From positions 944,671 through 1,008,670 of the forward strand of contig NZ_LMXH01000002.1 in the NCBI RefSeq assembly GCF_001541095.1: a stretch of 64,000 nt of DNA, in the 5' to 3' direction. A program made the translations under genes and the position numbers. A model generated the notes under the pieces. That model was not told the origin of the DNA. It saw nothing but the letters and a program-made list of their open reading frames with translations, and ran no database searches. This stretch comes from Paenibacillus sp. FJAT-26967 (GTDB lineage Bacteria; Bacillota; Bacilli; Paenibacillales; NBRC-103111). Shown here in pieces: positions 43,955 to 52,338 of this stretch (position 1 is its first letter; each line of letters starts with the position of its first letter).

Positions 43955-44673
43955 ACTATTTCCTCCATTTTTAAGTGAATGTATTAAACCAAGTGCATGA
44001 ATAGGACTAAATGAAAAATTCATTTGTTCCGGCATTCAAGCAGAACGAGTTTCCCTTGGCTTAAATTTAGGATATCGGCTCGACATCGTTCAAAGACTTA
44101 GCTTAGTTTCATGAGACCAAAAGGACAGAAAAACCCCTTTGTCAGCTGGTACGCGTTTTACCCAGCCCGTAAACTAGCTACTTCGAACGATACGGAACAA
44201 CATCCAATTCACCTCATTTGGAAGAAAGTTACTACAATTATATATATTTATTGCACGATATTCAAGCTGAATTCAACATAGCTGCCAGTTAGCTCAACGA
44301 GCTTCCAAATGAAGCGCGGCTACTATTCCTCATTTTTTGGAATCCTTCGAACTCGTCCACCCTCGAACCGTCCTCCAGCTTTCGACTCTGACGAACTTGA
44401 GAACGCAGTCTTAATCTTTGAACTCTCTGAAACTCTTTTTCTTTCCTTGGAACTATCCGAAACCTTTGAGAATGAAATTTTGTCCTTGCGGATTGATCAA
44501 AATTACTGTCAAAACCTTTTTTAAGGCAGTCCGTGTACCATCCTACAAAGCTACCAAAAATGATAAAATTCTATTTTTTAAGTGAATAGTCTTTAATTCC
44601 TATGGAATTTACTGGTCTTGATGTATAATATCAATGTGTAATACTAATTTTATAGGATAAAGGTGGGAGATTT
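43955..44673. other. Intergenic region
   Basis: 720 bp between the divergent methyltransferase and chitinase genes. A 71-codon plus frame at 44309-44524 lacks a ribosome site and has a low-complexity Leu/Ser/Glu composition. TATAAT at 44624-44629 is the likely chitinase -10. Nothing else was recognised. Confidence 0.4.
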
Positions 44674-46281
44674 ATGATGAAGAAGTTGCTTTTGTCTACC
44701 AATCTTATGTTTAAAAGCGTAACTGTAGCAACTAGTATAACGGTACTCGCGCCCGTTACGATGGTAATGGCGACGTCCCCTGTGGCGGCTCAAGCTTGGC
44801 AAAGTAATAAGGCATATGTAGCCGGCGATCTTGTAACGTACCAAAGTAAAACGTATAAAGCCAAATGGTGGTCCTATGGCAGCATACCTTCTTCGTCGGA
44901 CGCATGGCAATTAGTCAACACGGCTCCAGTAGATACGCAAGCGCCTACAACACCATCCGCATTGACGAATACAGCCAAAACGGCAAACTCGATCACACTC
45001 ACGTGGGGAGCCTCTACCGATAACGTTTCTGTAACCGGATACAATATTTATCGCAACAATGTAAAGGTGGGCACTACTGCATCGTTAACGTATACCGACA
45101 GCAATCTCCAGCCAAGCACGACTTATGCTTATACGGTAAAAGCTGTAGATGGCGCAAACAATGAATCGGCAGGTGCAGCGCTGTCTGCACAAACTACTGC
45201 CAGTGAAAGCCCCGGCCCGGTTTTGAACGTTGGACAAAGCCGCGTCTTGACGATTGGACAGATCAACACTTCCTGGCAAGGCATCAATGAGCAGTATAGT
45301 CCTGACAAAGCTACGCAAGCGGTTACATCTATTCTGCCTCGCGCAGAGTACGAGTCACTCTTTCCTCGTCGCGCTGGAACGCCGGCTTGGCACGCCATTG
45401 CCCAGAATCAAGATTACTATAGAGCTGAATTAAGCGACTATTACTCCTATGACAATTTCATCGCAGCAGTTCGTGATACAGCGAATATCAAATACAAGGA
45501 AGTATACCGTACAGGCAGCCCGTTAGTGAGAGAACTGTATCGTTTGGATAAAACAACCAAAACCGAAACTTTGATCCATCGTTCAGCGGATTTCAACGCC
45601 CCTGGGGAAATTAACAAGCCATTGATCACCCGGATTGTCGATTTCGGAACGTTCCTCAAGGAAGGTGTAGAGAAAGACCGCAAACGCGAGTTTGCAGCCT
45701 TCATCGCTAACATCGCCCATGAGACAGGCGGCGGTTGGCCGACAGCTCCGGATGGCGAACTAAGATGGGGATTGTTCTTCAACGAAGAGCGGAGTTATGT
45801 CAATTCGGGTTCAATCGGCTACATTGCCCCTGAATATACAGACTACGCGCCTGTTGCCGGCAAGTCTTATCATGGACGCGGTCCGATCCAGTTGAGCTGG
45901 AACTATAACTACGGACTCTTTAGCTCTATCATCTACGGAGATAAAAACGTATTGCTGAACGATCCAGACCGAATTGCAGACGATGGCCGTCTCGGCTTTA
46001 TGACTGCGATGCTCTTCTGGATGACGCCTCAAGATCCTAAACCTTCCGCTCATGATGTCATCGTTGGCAATTATGTGCCGACTGCCGCACAGCTGTCGAA
46101 AGGGCTTGTACCAGGATTCGGGACAACCATCATGGTCATCAACGGTGGACAGGAAGGCAACCTCGATGAAACCGACAATCGGATTCGCCGTCGCGTCGCT
46201 CACTACACAGAGCTTGCGGCGAAGGCAAACATTGATATTACAGGCGAGAAGCTGAACACACTGGGCATGCAGCAATTCTAA
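44674..46281 (+). CDS. Secreted GH19 chitinase with CBM5/12 and fibronectin type III domains
   Basis: 535 residues; AGGTGGGAG before ATG 44674. Signal peptide to about residue 40 (SVTVATSITVLAPVTMVMAT). A chitin-binding CBM5/12 follows (WQSNKAYVAGDLVTYQSKTY, KAKWW), then an FN3 module (about 90-180; SITLTWGASTDNVSVTGYNI), then a GH19 domain (about 205-535) with the first catalytic Glu in AHETGGGWP near 351, the second in the following loops, and the signature YHGRGPIQLSWNYNYG near 402. GH19 enzymes invert and cut internal chitin bonds. It probably acts on fungal or arthropod chitin together with the GH84 enzyme's downstream activity. Strong terminator. Confidence 0.9.
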   Translation: MMKKLLLSTNLMFKSVTVATSITVLAPVTMVMATSPVAAQAWQSNKAYVAGDLVTYQSKTYKAKWWSYGSIPSSSDAWQLVNTAPVDTQAPTTPSALTNTAKTANSITLTWGASTDNVSVTGYNIYRNNVKVGTTASLTYTDSNLQPSTTYAYTVKAVDGANNESAGAALSAQTTASESPGPVLNVGQSRVLTIGQINTSWQGINEQYSPDKATQAVTSILPRAEYESLFPRRAGTPAWHAIAQNQDYYRAELSDYYSYDNFIAAVRDTANIKYKEVYRTGSPLVRELYRLDKTTKTETLIHRSADFNAPGEINKPLITRIVDFGTFLKEGVEKDRKREFAAFIANIAHETGGGWPTAPDGELRWGLFFNEERSYVNSGSIGYIAPEYTDYAPVAGKSYHGRGPIQLSWNYNYGLFSSIIYGDKNVLLNDPDRIADDGRLGFMTAMLFWMTPQDPKPSAHDVIVGNYVPTAAQLSKGLVPGFGTTIMVINGGQEGNLDETDNRIRRRVAHYTELAAKANIDITGEKLNTLGMQQF

Positions 46282-46284
46282 GTG

Positions 46285-46327
46285 AAAAGAACCGTATGCC
46301 GTCTTTGGACGGTGTACGGTTCTTTTG
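46285..46327 (+). terminator. Terminator after the chitinase gene
   Basis: AAAAGAACCGTA / TACGGTTCTTTT, with an inner CCGTC / GACGG extension. Confidence 0.85.
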
Positions 46328-46408
46328 TATGTGGCGTATCATGGTTCCGTTATTCAGGCTCATATGCAGCAAAAACCGTCGGTCCTGGGACGGAAGCTAC
46401 CCGCTTTG

Positions 46409-46434
46409 ACATAGGTTCTTGTCATCCGGCAATG
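46409..46434 (+). repeat. Dispersed hairpin repeat, 3' end (copy 4)
   Basis: GACATAGGTTCTTGTCATCC then GGCAAT, preceded at 46374-46392 by a hairpin (AACCGTC / GACGG) in the place where other copies carry GCCGC hairpins. It touches the 3' end of the next minus-strand gene. Confidence 0.5.
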
Positions 46435-46797
46435 CTATAGTGAGAAATCATTAACACCTTTTTTATAGGCATATTTCAAAGTGTAGGTTTCCTTTTTCCC
46501 ATAAGGCATAGTAGCAATTTTTATACGAGTATAATCAAGCCTGCTTTCTCTTATAACTCTTTTTACCAAGTTGATACACCGCTCTTCTTCTGTAGTGACA
46601 CAATATATATTAAGAGCATATTTTTTGGGGGCTGAGATGCACTTCCCCATTTCCGATCCATCAACATAGCCGATACCAGCATCTGCTAGAGATATCTCTA
46701 GGTATTCCACTACTTTATCTCTTAGCCATTGGTCACGTTGGCTTCCATTTGCACTTTTCAACGGATACTGTAGCACCAGCCAAAACTTTTCACTCAT
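46435..46797 (-). CDS. Hypothetical protein
   Basis: 120 residues from ATG 46797 (GGTGA upstream); the frame is open to 46869, 7 bp from the preceding lipoprotein stop. Mixed alpha/beta composition: SEKFWLVLQYPLKSANGSQR, VVEYLEISLADAGIGYVDGS, YALNIYCVTTEEERCINLVK, TYTLKYAYKKG. No signal peptide. It looks like a small two-layer protein of the kind seen among immunity or DUF proteins, but I recognise no family. Probably co-transcribed with the lipoprotein upstream. Confidence 0.5.
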   Translation of the reverse strand: MSEKFWLVLQYPLKSANGSQRDQWLRDKVVEYLEISLADAGIGYVDGSEMGKCISAPKKYALNIYCVTTEEERCINLVKRVIRESRLDYTRIKIATMPYGKKETYTLKYAYKKGVNDFSL

Positions 46798-46875
46798 TTT
46801 GGATTCACCAGCCCATCTAGAGATGATATGAAGCTCCGCTCCTGCTGCAGTGCTCCTCATGATAAACATGGCAAC

Positions 46876-47271
46876 TCAATTTCGGATAGTATGACCCACT
46901 ATAATCTTCCATTGGTTATCGATTTTCTTTACAGGAAATGATATTTCCCTCTCCTTATCGTCTTCTATTAAACTCACCATTCCCAAATATTCCGTTTCGC
47001 TGATTAGTTTTAATTCTTTAATAGAGGTATTCTTAATGTTTTGATTGATGCTGTTGTATTGATTTTTCTGTTCTTCTTTATCCGGGAATCGAATATCGTC
47101 GGTCAGCTTCACCATTGTTTCAACATCCTTGTTTTCCAATGCTTTCAGGTAGTCAGTTAAATGATCTTTCACCTGTTGTTCCGATCTTGACTGACTTGAG
47201 CACCCCATAACCCCGATAACTGCAATTAAAGATACGGTTAATAAAAATAGACGGATGAAATTTCTGTTCAA
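46876..47271 (-). CDS. Small lipoprotein, DUF4878-like
   Basis: 131 residues from TTG 47271, chosen because AAGGGGAG lies 8 bp upstream; the frame is open to 47331. Lipobox IGVMGC with Cys at about residue 24. The mature domain (VKDHLTDYLKALENKDVETM; IKELKLISETEYLGMVSLIE; FPVKKIDNQWKIIVGHT) is a cone-like alpha+beta fold of the SnoaL/NTF2 shape common in small lipoproteins. Likely extracellular and membrane-anchored; role unknown. Confidence 0.6.
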   Translation of the reverse strand: MNRNFIRLFLLTVSLIAVIGVMGCSSQSRSEQQVKDHLTDYLKALENKDVETMVKLTDDIRFPDKEEQKNQYNSINQNIKNTSIKELKLISETEYLGMVSLIEDDKEREISFPVKKIDNQWKIIVGHTIRN

Positions 47272-47331
47272 TCTGGTACTCCCCTTTAATTTCAGTTCGT
47301 TTATGGTTTTGAAACAGCTCTGACCTTTCAC

Positions 47332-47415
47332 CTAATAAATCTGGTCAACGGATAGATCATATGGATTTTCTGTTGAACCTTCAGGATAGTTGTACTTTAT
47401 AGAAGGATACTTCAA
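47332..47415 (-). CDS. Possible 27-residue peptide
   Basis: TTG at 47413-47415 with GGAGGT 7 bp upstream. Encodes MKYPSIKYNYPEGSTENPYD then LSVDQIY. It is Tyr/Pro-rich and lies directly upstream of the lipoprotein on the same strand. The ribosome site is perfect, but the frame is short and could be the tail or head of a lost gene. Confidence 0.3.
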   Translation of the reverse strand: MKYPSIKYNYPEGSTENPYDLSVDQIY

Positions 47416-47423
47416 TGGAATAA

Positions 47424-47724
47424 CCTCCAGTCAAAATTTTCAAACTCATAGCTAACGCAAAGGCATTGATCGAAAATGTAAATGATTACAGCCTGGAACA
47501 GCGCTATAAGAATGAGGCTGTTGTTTTCTGCTTCTCTTTTAGACAACAATTCACTGTGGTAGGAGAACGGTAGTAGATTACGGTATTAGAATGGGGTTTC
47601 ACCTGTTTCAAGAAGATTAGAAGAGTACAAAGAGTATATGATATATCCTAAATTAGACCCTATGTTTATGCGGGGCCAATACTTTTCATTAGTAAAACAA
47701 TTGGAGAAAGAGGGAACGCCATGA
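47424..47724 (+). pseudogene. Remnant of a gene upstream of the SseB-like gene
   Basis: Two protein-like fragments in different frames: KIFKLIANAKALIENVNDYS then LEQRYKNEAVVFCFSF (ending at a TAG near 47576), and NGVSPVSRRLEEYKEYMIYP then KLDPMFMRGQYFSLVKQLEK and EGTP. The second ends in TGA overlapping the next ATG (ATGA at 47721-47724), the classical sign of a coupled operon neighbour. There is no start codon or continuous frame. The original function was not recognised. Interpreted as a decayed partner gene. Confidence 0.4.
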
Positions 47725-49046
47725 ATCAGGCAAGAGCAGAGGAACTCGTGGATACATTTCTGCGGAACGATCATCTGGACGGAGATGCTTACAGTGGGGT
47801 GGAGATTCAAGAAGTGATTTTTTTGATCCATCACGCCAAGAGTTTAGCAGCTAGTCAACCCGTCAGGAGTGAATGGTTGAATACCCGGATTCAGGAGCTT
47901 AATGACAGAATAAAAGAAAAGATTAAAGAGGCTGAGGCACTGTACATAGCTTTTGACAAGCAGACCAACTATCCCTATGTGGATGCGGAGGGCCGGGTTT
48001 GGGTTTTCTCGAAGGAACAGTATACAGCAGAAGTAAAAGACTACTTCCTCCAGCAATTCATATTGCTTGAAATGAAGGAGATTAGCGGGAAGGAGATCAT
48101 GGAGACAATCGGTCTGCTTCATATCATGGGCCTTCCAACCCTCCTCATTGATAACGGTCAATATTATATCGAGGTGAAACGGGATGAGTTGATGCCGCCA
48201 ATGAATTGGAGCGGGACGCCTGAAATACAAGTTCCGGTGACCAACCCCGGTCTGCAGCAGGCGATGATCCTGTTCTTCCAAACGATGAACGTCAGACTAC
48301 ACACGGCGGATAACCAACAGCGTCTTCAAAGGCTGGAAGCGCGCATGCTGGATGAAATTATAGGAGCGCGGTACCTCCTGCCTATCCAGCTGGTAGAACA
48401 GGACTCTTCTTCCACTGACAACCAAGGCAGCAAAATCTTAAGACAAGGAGATCGTATTCTGACAGCTGTCCTGGAGGACGACAATGATTCCAAATGGCTG
48501 CCGGCCTTTACGGACTGGTATGAGTTCGAGAAGGCCTATGATAAAGAGTTATGGAGCAGCAATGTGGCTACGTACGAGGATCTTGCTGCAATCTCCAGTG
48601 GCATGACGGGAATCGTAATCAATTCGCAGGGCCTTGGGCTCAGGCTCGATTCCAGAAACCGGGCAAAAATTGAAGAATACCGCAGAGAACGAAGCGAAGC
48701 CTCAAGCAACACAGTCACAGAGGCTGCAGTGCCTGAGGAACCGGCTGTTCTGCTGGTCGATCCGAAGGAATATCCCATGCAAATGATCGAATCTCTCAAA
48801 GCTTATATGAAGACGCAAAAAGGCATTCAAAAAGCATATTTGCGGCAGAAAATTCGGGGAAACGAGCAGAGCTATCTGCTTATTGTGGACGCTACGGGCG
48901 GGAAAGAGCAAATTTATAACGGGATTGCAGCGGCTGCTGCCCATTTAAATGGAATCGCCCTCGAAATCGTCGGTATGGACGATTGGATTGAAGATGGGAA
49001 GGACATCGAACCCTTCTATAAGAGGAAGCGCTTTGGTTTATTTTAA
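47721..49046 (+). CDS. SseB-like protein
   Basis: 441 residues; GAGGGAACGCC before ATG 47721. The C-terminal 95 residues (YPMQMIESLKAYMKTQKGIQ; KAYLRQKIRGNEQSYLLIVD) match the SseB C-terminal domain, known from enterobacterial enhanced-serine-sensitivity protein. The middle region (IEVKRDELMPPMNWSGTPEI; DRILTAVLEDDNDSKWLPAF then TDWYEFEKAY) corresponds to the SseB N-terminal domain. Residues 1-130 are a helical extension. Cytoplasmic. Biological role unknown in Bacillota; these proteins often sit with polymorphic-toxin immunity genes. It overlaps a decayed upstream frame by 4 bp. Confidence 0.65.
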   Translation: MNQARAEELVDTFLRNDHLDGDAYSGVEIQEVIFLIHHAKSLAASQPVRSEWLNTRIQELNDRIKEKIKEAEALYIAFDKQTNYPYVDAEGRVWVFSKEQYTAEVKDYFLQQFILLEMKEISGKEIMETIGLLHIMGLPTLLIDNGQYYIEVKRDELMPPMNWSGTPEIQVPVTNPGLQQAMILFFQTMNVRLHTADNQQRLQRLEARMLDEIIGARYLLPIQLVEQDSSSTDNQGSKILRQGDRILTAVLEDDNDSKWLPAFTDWYEFEKAYDKELWSSNVATYEDLAAISSGMTGIVINSQGLGLRLDSRNRAKIEEYRRERSEASSNTVTEAAVPEEPAVLLVDPKEYPMQMIESLKAYMKTQKGIQKAYLRQKIRGNEQSYLLIVDATGGKEQIYNGIAAAAAHLNGIALEIVGMDDWIEDGKDIEPFYKRKRFGLF

Positions 49047-49135
49047 GATCTCACCGCCGGGCAACCGATGATGAGTTCAACGAGGTGTTTTTCAAATTCA
49101 AGACATTTGCGAAGCCAACATTAAATAAAAGTTTC

Positions 49136-49171
49136 ACGACCCCGAACTTCAGATAAGTTTAGGGTCGTTTC
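49136..49171 (+). terminator. Terminator after the SseB-like gene
   Basis: ACGACCC-CGAACTT / AAGTTTA-GGGTCGT with loop CAGAT, then TTCTT. Confidence 0.7.
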
Positions 49172-49255
49172 TTACGTCCAACAATATGAAATGGTGAAGG
49201 AATACCATAAGCCTATGTAATGATTTGACCGCTTGCAATGATTCCTATATAGGAA

Positions 49256-49744
49256 TCAGAAAATATAGAAGATGAGACCTTTGCCCTCGGCTGCAGTTTG
49301 GCTGTAGAAACGCCGGATTTCGTTAAAATGCTGAAGCATGTAGGCAAAGAATGCGTCCTCATCCTCATCTGTAACAGTGCCAGGCTCAAGAGGATATACC
49401 TCATCCTTGACCATGGACTGGAAATCATAGCGCGAGCGGAGCTGCTCTTCATCCAGCTCAGATATAGCCTGAAGCGCTTCTGCAACTTGCTCGGCGCGTA
49501 AGGAGAACGCACCGAATGAGCCAAAATCGATCCCTTGGTCTGAAGTCAGCGGAACAACATAGCCAAGAGGGGCTTTTCCATCCGAAATATCTCCACACAG
49601 CAAGTAGTGAATCGCCTCCCAGGATCTATCAATGTCCAGTCCGGGATAATCGTCTATTTTCAAACTCTTCAATGCAATGCCGCCTGCTGCGACTTGCTGC
49701 ACCAGGTTGTCATCCATAGCAAAGTAATATCCGCGCATTCCCAT
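49256..49744 (-). CDS. DUF1877 (YfbM-like) family protein
   Basis: 162 residues from the ATG at 49742-49744 (AAGAAGG upstream), matching the YfbM length of about 165; the frame is open to 49831. It begins MGMRGYYFAMDDNLVQQV and contains LDIDRSWEAIHYLLCGD, then PLGYVVPL and SFGAFSLRAEQVAEALQAIS, all typical DUF1877 blocks, where Ile-Asp-(R/K)-x-Trp-x-x-(I/L)-His is most conserved. Cytoplasmic. Structure is known for YfbM but no function. Such genes are frequent near toxin-immunity loci, as is SseB next door. Monocistronic. Confidence 0.8.
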   Translation of the reverse strand: MGMRGYYFAMDDNLVQQVAAGGIALKSLKIDDYPGLDIDRSWEAIHYLLCGDISDGKAPLGYVVPLTSDQGIDFGSFGAFSLRAEQVAEALQAISELDEEQLRSRYDFQSMVKDEVYPLEPGTVTDEDEDAFFAYMLQHFNEIRRFYSQTAAEGKGLIFYIF

Positions 49745-49769
49745 GTAATCAGCCTTCTTTCCTTTTTTT

Positions 49770-50208
49770 AGGAGTGACAATACTGCCCTATCAAAATGTA
49801 ACATCCGGGAATGATGTATTTCAAGGAACATTATCGTGTTTGCCGCCAGGACTTCTTTTCACTGGATATTGTATGTGTTATGGCCCTCATAAAGCAGATA
49901 TAATCCGCAAAAGTAAGCTTCGCCAGGTCCGATACGGAGGCAGTTTGCGTACAGCTGAGTCGTTCTCCATGCTGCTCCTGCGGATGTGCATCCAGGATCC
50001 TTCCGTATTTACTTAATCGAATGTAATGCTTAAAAGCGAAAAAAGCCGCGGATTCCGCGACTTTTTATACGTGTATGTTTTTGTCCTCCGACATGTCGGA
50101 AGATGAAGGGAGAAATGCTAACGTTTGTTTGATGACGGATAATATCACTTCTGATTCGTCTAGCGACACTCATTATTTGCTGAGAGGTCGACCTGTAAAA
50201 ACTTATCC
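49770..50208. other. Intergenic region with repeat fragment
   Basis: 440 bp. Contains dispersed repeat copy 5 at 50038-50095. Elsewhere no open frame has a ribosome site. Confidence 0.4.
50038..50095 (+). repeat. Dispersed hairpin repeat, 3' half (copy 5)
   Basis: AAAAAAGCCGCGGATTCCGC then GACTTTTTATACGTGTATG, then TTTTTGTCCTCCGACAT. Same order of hairpin, T-tract, TATATG-like box and TTGTC-CCGACA as the other copies. Confidence 0.65.
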
Positions 50209-50850
50209 TTACTTCCACTCCGTAATACGGCCAATAGGAAGACGAGTAGTCCTACGCGGCTCTTTAGCAGATTTACCTACAGAAATGAGCATAACCGGAA
50301 CATAACGTTCCTTCTCCATACCAAATGCTTCCGCAATTCGGGATTTGTCATATCCGCCGATCGGGTTTGTATCATATCCACGAGCACGAGCAGAAAGCAT
50401 AAGCTGCATGGATACCAGACCGCTGTCAATAAGAATCATTTCGCGAAAAGCTTGTGCTGGCATACGTCCAAAAAGATCCGTATAGTTCGCCAGTATTTGA
50501 TCTTTAATCTCTTGAGGATAGTACCCTCTTTCTACATCAGAACTCATAATTTCGTCTGCATTATCAAAGGCGTTCATATCTCCGAAAACTGCAATGACTG
50601 CAGAGGAGGTTATAACTTGATTTTTGTTACCTGGTGCCAGCTCTTCAAGTGTTGATTTACCTTCTGGGCTATCAACGACAAGAAATCTCCAAGGCTGAAG
50701 ATTAACGGATGACGGCGCCAAAGTCGCTTCTTCCAATATTTCAGTCATTTCCTCACGGCTGATTTTGACCGTTGGATCGTACATACGTACAGAGCGCCGA
50801 GATGTAATAATTTCTTTAAAATGATTGTGTAAAGCGGTAGTTTCAGTCAT
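50209..50850 (-). CDS. Nitroreductase family protein
   Basis: FMN-dependent NAD(P)H oxidoreductase acting on nitro compounds, quinones or similar. 213 residues; start ATG 50850. The flavin-binding blocks SRRSVRMYDPTVKISREEM (Arg near residue 18), EATLAPSSVNLQPWRFLVV (the Ser-Asn-x-Gln-Pro-Trp stretch) and YDTNPIGGYDKSRIAEAFG near the C-terminus are all present. It starts 17 bp after the MarR stop and is probably co-transcribed and induced by the same signal, an electrophile or quinone judging by similar MarR/nitroreductase pairs. Confidence 0.88.
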   Translation of the reverse strand: MTETTALHNHFKEIITSRRSVRMYDPTVKISREEMTEILEEATLAPSSVNLQPWRFLVVDSPEGKSTLEELAPGNKNQVITSSAVIAVFGDMNAFDNADEIMSSDVERGYYPQEIKDQILANYTDLFGRMPAQAFREMILIDSGLVSMQLMLSARARGYDTNPIGGYDKSRIAEAFGMEKERYVPVMLISVGKSAKEPRRTTRLPIGRITEWK

Positions 50851-50867
50851 GTTGTTCTCTCCTAGTT

Positions 50868-51332
50868 CTATAACGAATGGCTCTTACTTGTTTCTTTCAT
50901 TTGTTGGATCTGGCTGTTCAACTTACGCAATGCTTGAATAAATCCAAGCCGTTCTGATTCCGTGAGGTCTGCCTGCAGTTCCTTCAGAAATCGATCTTTC
51001 TCCTCTTTAAACATCGCTACTTTACTTTTGCCTTCTTCGGTTAGCTGAACTAATGTAATCCGGTTATCTCTTTCACACCTATTTCGCAGAAGGATTCCTT
51101 CCGCTTCCAATTGCTGTACATGACGGGTCACCGCAGCAGGATCAATAGACACAGCCTTCTGCAGATCCGATTGGCTAATTTGGCCACCTGTCAGTTTGCA
51201 AAGGAGTTCGAGCCGATTGGGACTAACGCCAGCACATCGTTCAAACCGGGTTGCAATATGCTTGTTTACATGCATGAGCAAGTACAGCAGGTCATCTGTA
51301 TGACATGTAGAGATGATAAAAACCTCCTTCAA
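50868..51332 (-). CDS. MarR-family transcriptional regulator
   Basis: Up to 154 residues. Winged HTH at about 45-110 (NRLELLCKLTGGQISQSDLQ; SIDPAAVTRHVQQLEAEGIL; RDNRITLVQLTEEGKSKVAM) with dimer helices at both ends. The start is unclear: TTG 51332 is in frame but lies at the start of the AAGGAGG ribosome site itself, while the codons properly spaced after that site are two ATC codons (51312-51317). AUC initiation, or a short N-terminus beginning further in (ATG of LLMHVNKH), is possible. The first gene of an operon with the nitroreductase. A 10-bp inverted repeat over its promoter is the presumed autorepression site. Confidence 0.8.
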   Translation of the reverse strand: MKEVFIISTCHTDDLLYLLMHVNKHIATRFERCAGVSPNRLELLCKLTGGQISQSDLQKAVSIDPAAVTRHVQQLEAEGILLRNRCERDNRITLVQLTEEGKSKVAMFKEEKDRFLKELQADLTESERLGFIQALRKLNSQIQQMKETSKSHSL

Positions 51333-51336
51333 TTCA

Positions 51337-51391
51337 TTGACCCATCGAAAGTTGATGGGTCAATCATATATCTTTATGGACAGAAAATCAA
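51337..51391 (-). promoter_or_regulatory. MarR/nitroreductase promoter with inverted-repeat operator
   Basis: Minus strand TTGATT (51386-51391), 17 bp, TATGAT (51363-51368). Directly after the -10 lies a perfect inverted repeat with 10-bp arms, TTGACCCATC (51337-51346) and GATGGGTCAA (51354-51363), spacer 7 bp. A dimeric MarR repressor here would block transcription start. Confidence 0.7.
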
Positions 51392-51783
51392 GTCCCTGAC
51401 TTCAAAGCTACTTACACAAGGAGGAATCTATAAATTCACACGGTATCATTTCCCATTCGCGCTTTTTTCAGTCTGCTCGGATCATAATAGCCAATTCCGT
51501 CTCCCGCCATAAACCAGCGAGCAGTTGTCCGCTTTCCCGAGACGGGCGTCCCAGGCCTGCTCGCTTAGCTTGTAAAAGAGCCTTGACCGAATCCGGTCAA
51601 GGCTTTTTTACAGTATAAGCCGGCCATCGCCGCCTATGATCGCCGCCTATGTTCGTTCGCCGCGCCCTTTATGCCGGTTATGCTCAGGCGTGGATTTACT
51701 CGGCGTTCGAAGACTATATAAAGTCTTAGACTTGCCGCTGTTAATCTGAAACTAACTCTTTTATCTTACGAATCTCAAATATA
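51392..51783. other. Intergenic region
   Basis: About 390 bp with one strong terminator-like hairpin (51579-51608) and a short direct repeat CGCCTATG around 51627-51646. No gene seen. Confidence 0.4.
51579..51608. terminator. Terminator-like hairpin
   Basis: AGCCTTGACCG / CGGTCAAGGCT, then TTTTTTAC; A-rich on the other side, so possibly bidirectional. It ends no recognised plus-strand gene. Confidence 0.75.
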
Positions 51784-52338
51784 TTACTTCCCATCCAAAT
51801 GATAAATTAGTTGTACGACTCCTAAGGAGAACGTTCTGGTACTAACGATTTTTAAATTCAATCTCTGTTTTATATCCACAAACAGCGGTTTTCCTTCTCC
51901 CAAAACAACAGGGTGAACAGATAATCTAAATTCATCAACAAGACCTAAATTAATGAAAGTTGTTATAAGACTTGCTCCGCCATATAGCCAGATGTCTTTA
52001 CCAGGCTTATTCTTTAATATATTTATTTCTTCAAGAATATTATCATTTATGAATATTACTTGATTATCCGTCCCTTTTTGTGTCCGGGAAAACACATATT
52101 TTTCTTTACTATGGACCAATCCCCAAATTTCTTTTTCAGTATCATTTTGTTCAGTTCCTGGTGTAAATTGCCCCCATAAATCATAGCTTTTTCTTCCATA
52201 TAAAATAGCATCAATTTGATTCAAGAAATTAATAAACCCCATCTCAGAATCCATAATACACCAATCAAGTTCCCCGTTTTTCCCTTCAATAAAGCCATCT
52301 AAAGAAACTGCTAAATCTAAAATTATTCTTCGTTTCAT
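51784..52338 (-). CDS. Dihydrofolate reductase-like (RibD C-terminal) family protein
   Basis: 184 residues; AAAGGAG before ATG 52338. RibD_C/DHFR fold: RIILDLAVSLDGFIEGKNGE (strand A and loop), ILYGRKSYDLWGQF, KYVFSRTQ, and DIWLYGGASLITTFINLGLV (glycine-rich NADPH loop), then LSVHPVVLGEGKPLF. These are the blocks of the YyaP/YwjB type, which bind NADPH but for which a substrate is usually not known. Not a true FolA, being longer and lacking the folate-pocket pattern. Monocistronic, in AT-rich DNA. Confidence 0.82.
   Translation of the reverse strand: MKRRIILDLAVSLDGFIEGKNGELDWCIMDSEMGFINFLNQIDAILYGRKSYDLWGQFTPGTEQNDTEKEIWGLVHSKEKYVFSRTQKGTDNQVIFINDNILEEINILKNKPGKDIWLYGGASLITTFINLGLVDEFRLSVHPVVLGEGKPLFVDIKQRLNLKIVSTRTFSLGVVQLIYHLDGK

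Noticed and set aside
44309-44524. 71-codon plus frame (MKRGYYSSFFGIL...)
   Set aside because: No ribosome site, Leu/Ser/Glu-biased composition, no domain, and it lies in a promoter-bearing gap.
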